From Membranipora membranacea (Eukaryota > Bryozoa > Gymnolaemata > Cheilostomatida > Membraniporidae): a DNA stretch of 64,000 bases. The notes beneath the pieces are model-generated. The model was not told where the DNA came from, did no database searches, and worked only from the letters and a program-made list of their open reading frames with translations. Numbering within the stretch: position 1 is the stretch's first letter; each line of letters begins with the position of its first letter. The stretch spans positions 16,680,001 through 16,744,000 of the forward strand of contig OU612075.1 of the NCBI GenBank assembly GCA_914767715.1, read 5' to 3'. The position numbers and the translations under genes were made by a program. Shown piece by piece: positions 1-12,241 of the stretch.

Positions 1-2256
1 TCATAGACTATATAGCGATCAGAAGACACCACCTAGGAGTAGTGAGGAACTGCAAGGTAGTGCCAGGAGAGTCTATAGCACCACAGCATAGACTTCTCAC
101 AGCGGATCTTACAGTGAAGAGAAAGCGAGAGCGGTGAAGGAAAAGAAAGGCTAGGACTAAGTGGTGGAAGCTAAAGGAAGAAGGGCAAGAGTATATCGAG
201 AAATTAACTGAATACATTGAGAGTAAGGAGACAAGGGAATGGACATGGGGAAATACGTACCAGGAGGCAGTTGAACTAGCAAAAGAGGAACTCGGTGAAA
301 CATCTGGAGGGAAACACATAGAGAAAGAGTCTTGGTTTTGGAATTCAGAGGTACAGGAAGCAGTAGGACAGAAACGTGATGCTTTTAAGGAGTGGCAGAG
401 AGCAAAGGAAAGACTGGAGATGAACCCAGAGGAGGCTGAAGCCAAAGAGAGAGACTATAGAGAAAAGAATTAAACAACAAAGGAGAAAGTGGCAATAGCA
501 AAAGAAAAGGGGTATGAAAAGCTGTATGAAGATCTCAAAGAAAATGGACCAAAGAATATCTATAAGCTTGCCAAAACCAGAAAAAGGAGGTCTCAAGACA
601 TAGACAGGATGATCTTTGTGAAGGATAGAGAGGGCAAAATCTTGTGTGGAGATGATGATATCAAGAAGAGATGGAGAGAATATTTTGACAAGTTGCTCAA
701 CACCAAAAATCAAAGGAAGGACTTGCAGAGGAGTGATGAAATAGAGGGACCGATGAGGCTGATAAGCGAATCCGAAGTCAAAATACAGTTAGAGAAGATG
801 AAAAATGGAAAGGCAACTGGACCAGATGAACTTCCCATAGAGGTAGTGAAGAGTCTTGGGCAGACAGGTTTGACCTGGATGACAGCTGTACTACAAGATG
901 TACAGGAAAATGGGATACCACCAGAATGGAGAAGAAGCAAAATCACACCTTTGTATAAGCAAAAGGGAGATCCTCTAAACTGTTCAAACTATAGAGGGAT
1001 AAAACTCCTCAGTCACTGTCTAAAGCTCTGGGAGCGACTGATAGAGGCGAGGATAAGGGAAATGAGTAAGATCAGTGGCAGGCAGTATGGCTTCCAGAAA
1101 GGAAAGTCAACAACACAGCCCATGTTTTGTTTGAGAGTACTCCAGGAAAAGATGAGGGAACATCAAAAGGACTTACATATGGTTTTTGTCGACCCTGAGA
1201 AGGTGTATGATACAGTACCTAGAGACCTAATCTGGTACTGTCTGAGGAAGCGTGGAGTTCCTGAGACATATGTGAGTGCAATCAAAGACATGTACAAGGA
1301 CTGCAAAACATCAGTTGTGACAAGTTTAGGTGAAACAGATGAGATTGAGATAGAAGTAGGATTACATCAAGGATCTGCACTTAGCCCTTTCCTTTTCATA
1401 TTGATCTTGGATGTCATCACCGAGGAGATTCAGGAGGACACGCCGTGGGCAATGCTGTTTGCTGACGACCTTGTTCCTTGCGATGAAACTAGGGAGAGGA
1501 TGAAAGAGAGACTGGAGAAATGGAGGGGGTGTTTAGAAGATGCAGGATTAAAAGTAAGTAGGCCAAAGACAGAACATCTACCGCCAGCCGGAAGCTTACT
1601 AAGGATAGAAATGAAGAAGTATGATGGAGAAGGTTCAACTGATCTGCCGCAGGTATCAACATTCAAATACCTGGGAACCACAATAGATCAAGAGGGAGGA
1701 TGCGGAATAGAAATTGCAAAGAGGATAGAGAAGGCATGGAATAGATGGAGAGAGCTGACAGGAGTGCTTTGCGATAAGAAAATTCCCACCAAGCTCAAGG
1801 TTCTCTTGTACAAGACGGCAATAAAACCTACACTGATGTATGGAAATGAGATCTGGCCACTGACTCAAAGACAAGAAGACAAGATAAGTGCAACTGAGAT
1901 GAGGATGCTCCGACACATTTATAATATAGACTTGGAAGAGCATAAAACAAATGAGAGTATGAGGGAGGAGGCCAAAATAGAAGCGATTGCAATAGGTATG
2001 AGGAGGAGACGTCTTCAATGGTATGGACATGTACGCAGGAGAGATAGGGAAGATGATATTAGAATGGTGGCTGAGATGAGAATACAGGAAAGAGAAAGAG
2101 AGGGAGGCCAAAGAAAAGATGGATGGATACAGCGAAGGATGACATGCTGAGATGGGGCCTCTCAGTTGAAGATGTTGATGATAGAATCAGATGGCATTCT
2201 CTGATAGAACTTGGTGCCCTGCAGGACCGCCACCCATCCCGGAACACGGCGGACTA
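1..2256 (+). mobile_element. RTE-type non-LTR retrotransposon, 5' cut by window, decayed
   Basis: The reading frame runs from the window edge through the end of an endonuclease-like domain (a DYIAIRR motif near base 10 and a PQHRLL motif near base 85) into a long reverse transcriptase. RT landmarks are visible: a GKATGPDELP block near 810, a VDPEKVYDTVPR block near 1190 and the catalytic FADD near 1460. After these come a thumb and a C-terminal RRRRLQWYGHV block typical of RTE/BovB-like elements. An in-frame TAA at 471-473 separates the endonuclease and RT parts. A second frame change near 2130 moves the last residues, up to a TAG at 2256, into another frame. The copy is therefore probably immobile, although its RT core is open from about 474 to 2150. 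Family placement rests on recognition of the RT blocks. Confidence 0.9.
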
Positions 2257-3351
2257 GGTGAGAAAGGTGAGAATACACACACTGACCTCACATTATAATA
2301 TAAAACATATGAAAATATATTTTGATTCCGTGAAATCTCTTGTTTTGCACTAAATACTAAATGGCAAACATATGGACAATACCAGGCTTGCCGGGTGACA
2401 GGGTTTTGCAGAGAAGGCAACTTCATAATTGGAAAACACCGTCTTCCTGTTCTTGCAAATAGTTGATACAGAGCACAGTAAGGTGGTGAATATTTTAGCT
2501 TGCCAGATCCAGGCTTACTTTTGTTGCTATCTCAAAAAGTCATTAAACCCTGATCAAATATGATGTGGCAATTGGCAAGCTTAGCTGTACTATGATCGAC
2601 TAACTTCAGTACACAAATGACAATGTTTTAAAGGACAGCTTTGGTTTGCCTGGATTTGCCGGATCATATTTCCACTGTGAAAATCTTTTTTGCCAGGTGT
2701 AATATGCAGTAGTATCACAGTAAGTGTTGCTGAACATCAAATTATTTTAATCACTGTGGGTTATTGTTGTTGTCTCTGCATAAGGTTCATGTTTGTATGT
2801 CATATAGATGTTGTAATTTGACGCTCAAAGAAATAAGCCTAAAATCTTGCGAATATTCACCAATTCAGATATTTTTTTGTTTATGTTTCAACAGCATCGG
2901 TCAAATGGTAAATCTATGTTTATTTTATTTTAGGTATTTTAGCAGAGAATATTGGCTACATATACGCTGACCCACAGCTGTGGAGAGATACCGTAAACAT
3001 TTCTGATATGTGTAAGATCAAAAGAATATAAAGATATTATGAAGATATCCTGATTTTGTTTCTTGTCATCAGGGAGGTGTGTTCTCATTGAATTCTGAGA
3101 TTGAAGGCGCAACAACTTATCTATGAGCTAAATAGAAATGAATGACCACACATTTCCTGGACAGGCTTCTCGTCCAGAAATTTGAGCAGTTAGTTCTCAA
3201 TTGGATGGGGCCCCAAGATTGAACCTGACACTTCACTAAGCAGTTATCCAATAAAAGTTTGGTGGAGATCTTGAAAAATCTCAAAAATGCTTGAATAATG
3301 GATCCAACTCTAACGCAGCTTGTGGCGTTGCCATTGAGCTACCTCTCTGCA

Positions 3352-3395
<44 letters not shown>

Positions 3396-3682
3396 CAGCC
3401 TTCCAAGAGCAGGAAGTAAGGAGGAGACATACTGGATGCAATCATGGCAAGCTGATGATGAACGAAGATAGGACAATAATATGGTGTAAGCATGCTGAAC
3501 CTGGTCTCAGAGATACAGCAATGTTAGCTCGTAAGTTAGCCAGAGCTACCCGTCCTAAATTGCTAGGACAGGTCTGTGCAATGCCTATACATGCCATTGT
3601 GGAAACTTATTAATAGCAGATTTTGTACTTGTCAGGGATGGAACGTGATTATGAGTAGCTACATTTTAATGGCATATTTCAG
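2257..3682. other. non-coding stretch with a TA microsatellite
   Basis: No coding exon can be supported here. It holds a run of alternating TA at about 3352-3391. The transmembrane/stalk exons of the TNF-like gene that begins at 3683 should lie in or before this stretch, but none was recognised. Confidence 0.5.
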
Positions 3683-4636
3683 GAGGAAGGCACGTTTTCC
3701 CACTCCTTTCCAGCTCACCATGGATGGACAGGGAGAAGAGCAGTTATATATTAAACAGCAAAGGAAGCGAAATCACAGTGATGCATGATGGGATATACAT
3801 TATAACTGCAAATGTAAGTTGAGACTGGCTGCATTTGTACTCAATAACAAGAGAACCGTTCTTTCATTGAAGTTGGTTCACACAGTCATCCATTTCATTC
3901 ATGCAGTCAGCTAAGGTAGTTGTAACATTCATTCACTGAAGGACAGGGCTGAATTTTGATTCCAAAAATATAATATATTAAAATAATGGAAATTATAATA
4001 TATAAAGTATAATTTTAATAACTCATTACAACTCCGTCGATGCACATAACTGTATACTGCAAACCCTTTTTTTGATGACTATCAATCTAGTTATAAATAA
4101 AAACCACAATATATTCTATCAAATCAACTGACACACATTAACTGTATTTTCAGATGAGGTTTGTAGGAAGCAATAGCGATGCTTCTTATGGGGTTTACAA
4201 AACAAAACATGACAAAGGAGAGCGAAGCTTATTAGGCAGCTGTAGTGTTCCCATAAAGGCAGATCGCGATGGGTATGAGATGTACCCATGTTCTATTTGG
4301 CAGGTAAGGAGAGCATAAGTAGCACACAGAACCTCATTCTATGACATGTTAGAATTTATCCTGGCTCATAACAAACAGTGCCATAACACCCAGATTTTTT
4401 AGATAAAACGTCTAACTCTTTTTGGGATGGTCAGCAGCTCCCAGCCTGGCACAGATGAAAGGTATAGACTAACCCAAGGATGCTAAGATGTGTTATATGT
4501 GTACTCTTCATTGTAGCTCACTCCTCTTCAGGCAGGAGACAGTGTCCAAATACGAATTTCTGATTACTCCTGGTTTGGAATTGACAGAGACTCCTTCCAC
4601 TTGGCTGTTATCAAACTAAGTGATTGGACTGAGTAG
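3683..4636 (+). CDS. TNF-like ligand, C-terminal TNF homology domain (three exons)
   Basis: Three exons fit together in phase: 3683-3813 (131 nt, preceded by TTTCAG, followed by GTAAGT), 4154-4303 (150 nt) and 4517-4636 (120 nt, ending in TAG). They give about 133 residues. The first exon ends in HDGIYIITAN, which matches the GlYyIYa strand of TNF and C1q-like jelly-roll domains. The middle exon has two cysteines about 20 residues apart, in the region where many TNF ligands carry a disulfide. The last exon has an LxxLxAGDSVQIRI strand and closes with SFHLAVIKL, resembling the FFGxxxL end of TNF domains. The upstream exons for the cytoplasmic tail, membrane anchor and stalk were not found, so the gene is incomplete. 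A C1q-domain protein is the main alternative. Family assignment is inference from motif order. Confidence 0.6.
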
Positions 4637-5976
4637 AATCCGCTTGGATGTTCACCGTCAGCTAAAATTAGAAAAAAAGTCATACTGTATGGGCCCTTGT
4701 TTCACCATCGATTCACCAATGAATTAAGGTGTCTGACAAAAATTGTTATATATTGCGTGAGTTAACATTCAAGTTATCTGCATGGATTTATGAGGTTAAT
4801 TTTATCGCTTTGATGCCATGTTATGTGAAGCACTATTTTTAATGTTTTATTGATGAACCTTTTTTTCTGCGATAAAGAAACATTGTAAATTAAGAGAGAT
4901 AAATGTTCAAAAGAGAGTAAATAAAAGCATGGGTCAGCCAGATAATCTGTGACAAGAGTGATGGCCAACCTCCTACTAATTCGAAAACACCATACGAACA
5001 TCATGAAGCGCTTAGACAAAACATACCGACCGTATCTGCTATCCACCACACGTCCAGAGACGCCCTGCTAGCCCAACTGTGAGATCGTACCCTGGCCCTG
5101 TCCAAACTCCCAAAAGGTACTTGTTGAACAAGGCTATGCCATTGCTCAAGGACAAGGACCTCTCTCCTCGCATCTAATTCATTATCTTATCATATAATTT
5201 CTTCTATACTTTCAGCGGCTTTCCTCTAAGTCATAGTTTGAGGTCTAAGGTTTTTTGCAGATACAATTTTTTCATGCTATAATTCTGATTTGAATTCATA
5301 ATGTGACATAATCTTGTAGTAGACGATAGCCACAGGTTAACACACCTAAATCATTTATAATACATTTAGATTCAGCACAGTATATTCTTGGATATCTCAA
5401 TTTTCAGATGGCTCCTAACAATAGGATCACGTGTACTAAACATGAACAGCTTAAAAAGATACATCATCTCCAACAAAACAGAGGATTTCCTGTTGGGCAG
5501 TCACATCGCAATCAATGCTGACAGCGGATGCAATAGCCTGTTGATTTTGATTGTACAAGAAATGACTGCACATAATTAATACTTAATTTAAGTCATTTCC
5601 TGTACTATGTTTACTATGTTACATACTATGACTATCTATACATTTAATAACTGGTGGGCTTGCATAACATCAGGAGTGAGATAAAGAAACTGAGCATGTG
5701 GAATGATATGTGTATCCATCTAGTTGTCTAGTAGTATCCAGCGGATGACTTGCCACATTTTCTTTACGTAACTCAGCTTTCAAATCTGACAATCAGAGTG
5801 AAAACACAGGATCTCTGATCATATCAATTCAATTGATGTGATCGTAAGTGGGTCGCCTTGCAGCTTCCTAAACTTGCACACACACAGGAACCATGACCTC
5901 TTGTTACAACATTCCTTTGTGTTTCTACTCTTTTCATTTTGTATGGTCCGTAACTTGCGGTGGCGATATTTAATAT
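4637..5976. other. intergenic, nothing recognised
   Basis: This AT-rich spacer lies between the TNF-like gene and the promoter of the Cys-rich mucin gene. No exon, RNA gene or clear repeat was recognised in it. Confidence 0.5.
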
Positions 5977-6049
5977 GGCGAGGCCTTCAGGGCATATATA
6001 ATGAATCTGCAACATCGAGAGAGCACATACTGCACATTGGTTTTTCAAC
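5977..6049 (+). promoter_or_regulatory. TATA promoter of the Cys-rich mucin gene
   Basis: A CATATATAA box at about 5993-6001 lies about 50 bp before the ATG at 6050, so transcription probably starts near 6020-6030 with a very short 5' UTR. Immediately upstream, at 5977-5985, is GGCGAGGCC. This is the inverse of a GGCCTCGCC element found upstream of the TATA boxes of the two related genes at 28.6 and 33.3 kb. Confidence 0.55.
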
Positions 6050-9000
6050 ATGGAGTACTTTAAACTAGTTATCTTCGCAACTGCCCTTGTATGTCTCGCA
6101 GGTAAGGCAGACTTGTTTTTTTGTGGGTGAATTAGTTTGTTGTAAGCAGTGTTGATAGAAAATAAATGTTGGCATCGATGATTGCTTAAATGTTTATCGA
6201 CTTGTAACGGTGGCGTAATATGGTTTACATATTGTAACCTGTTTGATTAACAATTGTCAAAATGCTAAAGGCAAAGGAAAAATGTTGAATTTCTTATTTC
6301 GTGACGCTCGAAGTTTATTGTTAGCATTCTGACAAACTGTTTATTAATGCTGTGCACCTTTCAGTAGAAAAAGGCATGGCTTGGTTTGACTTTGTTCAAT
6401 TATCTTGACCTCAAAGGCCTGGTGCTCAATTGCAGCAAAATTGCTGGACTTTGGGTCTTGCAACAGTTCTGCAATTGTGAACCACAAAAGTCTCAGCAGT
6501 CTTAGGAGTCTCAAGACTCTTGCCAGTCTTGCAAGACCAATCTCAGAAGATTTGTTGCAAGACAGTTGCAATGGGGTATTGTACAAAAATTAATTGTGAA
6601 CCACAGGGCTAAGAATTTGGCTGTATTCATGTTATAATTACACTAAGATGTCAATAAAATCTCAATTCTGCAATCAATTGTAACAAACAATCTTTTTAAG
6701 TAAGATTATTGCATTTATTTAAATTATGAACCATAGAATCTCAAGAGTGGTAAAATTCTTGCAAGAGTCATCCAAGGCCTTGCAAGAGTCTTGAGAATCT
6801 TGAGATCATGTTCTGCTATTGATCACCAGGCTTAAGAGTGTGAAACAATATAACATTTATCATGAGATTGCTGAAATGTATTGTTTTAAATCCTTATCAA
6901 ATGTATTGTCGATGACATAACAATGGTTGGTAAAAATCGTTTAGGTCAATAACAGACAATTTATTTATTTTAGCATTAATCTTTGGAACAGTCAAACAAC
7001 TGCTTTAATTGAATCAGTGCAAGAACTGAACGTTTTTGTTTAAGAAAAAAGATCAATATTTGGAACTTACAATGGCAAGCCTTTATTTTCTTTGGATGCA
7101 TGATTTTGTATCATTCTTTTCCTTATATTGCTTGACTCTGCAGGGCATCCATACTTGCCAAGTCTCCCGATTTAGGCGTGACCCTCCAGATTTTTACACC
7201 CACCTCCCACTTTTTGTAAATCTCACTATTTCCTCCAGATTTTAGAGAAAACAGCCCAATCGCAATTTTTTGATAGTAATCCAAGCACATGTTGTTGTTG
7301 TTGACTAGTTACTGTTAAGGCATTCTGCGCATGCTCAGCTCTGGGCATGAGCTGATCTCTGCAAAATTGAGCCTCGGAATTCCGAAGCCATCTGATTGGC
7401 TACCTGCTCTGGTGGTATGCTCTTCAATGCGTGCGGAATTGATATTGATAGTTATTCTCTCTTGTCACTATTAGCTGATTTTGATTGGGAGTTCATGCAG
7501 GGGCTATCCCATTCTCCCTGACCGAATTTTCTCTCAGAACCTAGACTAAACTCATTGTTCTTGCACATGCGCAATTTAAAGTCACGCATGATTTATACTT
7601 AGCCTTACGACATCTACTTTGTGGTAACTACAGCCTAGTTTATCAGTGATCTACATGCCCAGTCAGATCACGAGAGTCAGTATGCTGTTAAGGTCTTTGC
7701 ACACAAAATTGAAAGGAATTATCAAATTAAAAACTCCTAACAAATTTACCTGTTTGGTTAAGATTCAGCCTATTATTATAAATGACCAATAGCATCCTCT
7801 CATAACTCACAACACTGACTGTCATTGGTCACAATATAAAGTAGCTAGTCAAGTGCATACATTTAGTTTTCATTTCCTTTCAGATCACACATTTTTTAGT
7901 ATTAATTTTGTACTGCCTACTCTAGTTAAATTTAAGTAAAGGGAAATAGTAACCTAACAATTCCAAAGGTAGGTCCACTACAATTTAACAAAGCTTGGAC
8001 CAAAGACTTTGAAACATATTTAATGTTAGTCAAACAGGAATATAGTACCTTATCTGGATTCTCACTGTCTGTGACTGAGCACACTTTCAGATCTTGATGA
8101 TGCATGGGCACTTGTAGCCTGTCTTGACAGGCAAGGGTCCCTGGGACTTACATGCCTCTACTTTGCCAATGGGGTGTTTGATACTGGACATTGACAATGT
8201 AAAGGCATGTATGTAAGAGTCCCAGTGGCCCATGGATTGATTGTAATTGTTTAAAGAGTGTATTTCACCTCAGTTTGATATTTTAGTACTAGTACAAACA
8301 TGAAATTATTTGGGGTCAAATATACCTTTTTAGCCCTTCCCAGTGGCTGGAAACGCTCTCAGAGCTTTTTCAGACCCCCCCCAAACCCCCAGGTGGGTGA
8401 CTCGGGTGCTTCGCACCCTCGAAGCACCACGTTGTGGTGCAGTATCGCCGTAAAATGGAATCTCCCTATTTTGAATTTAGATTACTTGGCAAGTATGAGG
8501 GCATCACAGAAGATATGTGATGGATGAAGCAAACTTGTAATCTGGGCAGTAGTGGAAATCCAAATTGGATAACAATGATGTACATCAAGTATCAAAAACA
8601 TGAGACATGTTGGTAGAATACTGCGACAACATTGAGGTGAAAAATTCTGTATTTGATATACAAAGACAGTATCAAGCCATTCCTGGACATTGGACATTGG
8701 ACATTGGTTCTGTTGGATAATCATTATGTTTTATATTTTATTTTAAGGCTTTGTGGCAAGTAATCCTAATTGTGATTGCAAAAGCATGTGCTTGATGGAA
8801 TTTGGAAACACAGCAAAAGGCAGCATATATGATGAAGGACTATGTGTATGCCATTTTCTGCAAAAAGTCGGCAAAATAACCAAGAAGAAAGAAAACTGGG
8901 GCTGTCCATCCTTCCAGACTTGTCAAAACAGATGCAGGGCAAAGATAACAGACTTTGGGGCGGACATTGTGAGAGCTAAATGCACAGGACCTAATAACAT

Positions 9001-9772
9001 GAGGTGCAAATGCAGGTTTTTTATATATGTTCCTGTTATTTTGTATTGCCCAACAACAACCACCATACCAACAACTACAACCACCATACCGACAACTACA
9101 ACCACTATACCGACGACAACAACCACCATACCAACAACTACAACCACAATACCAACAACTACAACCACCATACCAACAACAACAACCACCATACCAACAA
9201 CAACAACCACCATACCAACAACTACAACCACCATTCCAACAACTACAACCACCATTCCAACAACTCCAACCACCATACCAACAACTACAACCACCATACC
9301 AACAACTACAACCACCATACCAACAACTACAACCACCATTCCAACAACTACAACCACCATTCCAACAACTACAACCACCATACCAACAACTACAACCACC
9401 ATACCAACAACTACAACCACTATACCAACAACTACAACCACCATAACGACAACTACAATCAATGAAGCTATCTCCTGTTTTGATGCCTGCATTTCTGAAT
9501 ACAACAGCACACTTTCAGAATGTATTGAAGGGGGTTGCATCTGTCAGGTAAGAGAGTTTGTGAACACCAACAGAGAACAAGGTAGAGGCTGCCCAGATGA
9601 TGAAAACAGATGTGCAGGTGAAGGTCAAAGATGTGATAATCGAATGGATCGGTTCCCTAATGCAACCATGTTTGAAGGAAGGTGTGATGGGGGCGTATGT
9701 GAATGTGACTATTATCAGATGGTTGATCGTGAAGCAATAACAAGCAATGAGTGCTCGATACCAGGGAAATAA
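6050..9772 (+). CDS. secreted mucin-like protein with four Cys-rich (defensin-like) modules
   Basis: Two exons, 6050-6101 and 8748-9772, join in phase to give 358 residues. Exon 1 encodes little more than a signal peptide (MEYFKLVIFATALVCLA). Exon 2 starts with a five-cysteine module, then a full module with spacing C-x5-C-x3-C-x15-C-x7-C-x-C, starting at the GCPSFQTC motif near base 8900. Next come about 19 units of PTTTTTI (probably O-glycosylated), then two more modules: C-x3-C-x10-C-x4-C-x-C, and C-x6-C-x6-C-x16-C-x4-C-x-C. The CxxxC...CxC pattern is that of cysteine-stabilised alpha-beta (CSalpha-beta) peptides such as arthropod and mollusc defensins. That link is inferred from spacing only. 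A role in mucus or epithelial defence is plausible but unproven. A polyadenylation signal AATAAA is at 9852-9857. Related genes lie at 27.3, 28.7 and 33.4 kb. Confidence 0.75.
6415..6833. mobile_element. MITE-like element with terminal inverted repeats, in the intron of the mucin gene
   Basis: The left end (AGGCCTGGTGCTCAATTGCA) and the inverse of the right end (AAGCCTGGTGATCAATAGCA) match closely, enclosing about 420 bp without coding capacity. The interior is rich in variants of a CTTGCAAGAGTCTTGAG motif. This fits a non-autonomous DNA transposon. Target-site duplications were not resolved. Confidence 0.6.
9050..9455 (+). repeat. 21-bp coding minisatellite, about 19 units (PTTTTTI)
   Basis: Units close to ACAACTACAACCACCATACC repeat with few substitutions and no length change. 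In the gene frame they encode PTTTTTI. The other two forward frames (NNYNHHT and QQLQPPY) and at least one reverse frame are also stop-free, simply because of the unit's composition. Confidence 0.95.
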
Positions 9773-9857
9773 GAAACATTGAATCTATAAACATCAGGGT
9801 AGAATCTGTCTATATAACAACCTTCACAACATCGACTACATACAACAAGTCAATAAA

Positions 9858-12241
9858 ACTCAAGAACTGACAATAACTTCAACTCCTCAACTTCACAAGA
9901 AAACAGTTGATCAACAGGCCTATTACAGTAATGTTTTATCAATTAAATCAAACCATTTTGACATTTGAAATTTTTTATCTATTGATTTCATTTACAAATA
10001 AGATAGATTCTTCGAAATTATAAATACTCTAATCACAGAAAAAACAGAAAATCACAATCAGTTAAAATGAATATAATTATTAATACATATACATTTTCTG
10101 AGGTTTACAAAATCCATGAAGTGATAGATCCTACTCAGCAACAGAGATGAGACCTAGTAGTTATTTCATAAATAATTTATAGTAATATTAACTATCTGTT
10201 TTATCAGTAAAATTAACTTTCATTATAATAATAAAATGATTTGTTTTGGTGTTTTGAACCGCAGTTCTCCATATCATTGTATTATAAGATCTACCGTAAA
10301 TTTCTATTCATGCCCAATACTACATGTATGTGATTTCTTTGTCTAGGAAGGCCCCCTGTAGTTTGAATAATGGAGTTATATTATTTTCTGCAGCATCCTT
10401 GTTAATTTTCGAAATAAAAATAGTTGTAAGACTATATATTGGTTTGGTCTTTTGGTAGGTCTTTCTTACTCAAAACACCAAAAACGGCGAAATATGTGAT
10501 CCAAACATCACAGGGTACACTTCCTGATGCAGATTAAGTTAAATGACAACACCGATTTTAAATCAGATATATTATTGTCAAATATAACTATAGGTGGTCA
10601 AGGGAGGCCAATTGATTGAAAGTTTCTCTTTAATCCATAGTTTTACTACTCCCTCATAACATTTGGGCTCCCTGCATACAAAGCTGTCTTTAATTTCTTA
10701 GGAGAAAAATAGGGCCTTCTTCAATTCTAAGACCGTCATCCTCAGAATAAATTGTTCAAAACCGAACCTAAATGTGAAGAACTGAGCCGAGTCAGCATTG
10801 GGCAAAGTTTAATAGTGAATGAAGGTGAACTTTTCTTCAATTTTGCCTCGCAATGGGGAAATCTTCTCCACATGATTCATTCAAACTGAACAAATTTAAA
10901 AATAATTAATAACACAAAATTTTCAATCTTCAGTGAATAAGCAGGGAGTCCCGGTAATTTATAAATCAGAGTGGTGATCACCTCTGATGGCCAAATATGA
11001 CAAGCCATGTAAAAAATAAAATCATATTTCTTTCTGATCCAGAATATTTTCATTATACTTTTTGCAATTTCAGTAGCTGACTCCAAATGTTTTGGCAGTG
11101 TGAGCTTTTTTCCAATAGATTTAAGCATCGTAATGCATGGATAAAATAACAGTCTGTTGGAAGAGATTATTTATACACACCAAATGGATAACTATACTGA
11201 CATTCTATATGGTCAGTTCTGTATGATTCAGGAAAGTATACCAACTGTTCACCATATCATATCCTTTCTCACTTCACACAGGATGGGCGATACGAGTCAA
11301 TTTTCTAACATCAAGGTATTCATTCTTCAGGTGGTAGGTTATTCCCAGACTGAAAGATTCTCCAACACCAGTAGAGTAGTATTGGTTCGGCTTGTCACAA
11401 AAAGATGAAGCTGTCATCGCGTTCCCATTTAGGGTTGAAAGCTTTTTCTGTTGCGATTGTAATAGTTTGGCTGGATATCTACTACCATAGAAAAGCTCAT
11501 CTGTGCTGGAGATGGGGCAGGCATAGAAACATCCGTAAACCGTTGAATTTAATGCAAGCATAAGTGTAGAATTGTTTCAGGGGCAGTAGGAGAGTGTGTA
11601 TATTGGGAATAAACTGAACTCTAATCATGTTGGTGTTGAAATCACAAATCAGTTTATTTGCTATGTGTTTTTTGCCAATCTTTTTTTATGAATGTTTTTA
11701 TTTTTTCTTTCGTTCTTATAATCCAAATGATTACAGGTAAAATATATGGAAGCGCTTTACGCATTTCAAATCGTAAGTATCGTTATTTCCATTAACTTGT
11801 AATGCATGCTTTATATGATCCGTATCACATGTTAGAAAAATTTTTACAGGGAAGAAGATAAATAAATCAATCAAATTTGCATCCACTCATCCAATTCTGG
11901 GTGCCTGAATAAGTGAACTATTAATTGTAGTTTTTCTTAATAAATGGTTTTTATTTTTTTACAGCTCTCTCCTTTACTGAACCTAAATCCAAATAATGGT
12001 AATTTTAAATACTCTGTTTAAAACACCCTGGTCGAAATGAAGCTACATACATACATACATTACTGCAGTAACAAATGTATTCCTGGATTTACATATGTTT
12101 CTAAATGCTTATATCTGGCAGGGTGATGAGCTCTTTCATGTAAAGCTGATATTGTTTTTTAGTAAAACCTATACTGGTAATATTGAACAAATAATAAAAC
12201 ATTTTCACCGAGCGCGGTAAAAGAATAACAATGACTTAGAC
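9858..12241. other. 3' flank of mucin gene, then spacer
   Basis: Bases 9781-10480 are the 3' UTR and flank of the mucin gene, and they are duplicated at 16.85-17.72 kb. From about 10.5 to 12.2 kb no gene, RNA or clear transposon was recognised. Confidence 0.6.

Noticed and set aside
3300-3345. tRNA-like A and B boxes on the minus strand (TAGCTCAATGGC and AGTTGGATCC)
   Set aside because: The boxes are only about 20 bases apart, too close for a tRNA, and no acceptor stem or CCA-end pairing is visible. At best a decayed SINE.
9050-9455. CRISPR-like array of short regular repeats
   Set aside because: Units are 21 bp head-to-tail without spacers and encode the Thr-rich linker of a spliced animal gene.
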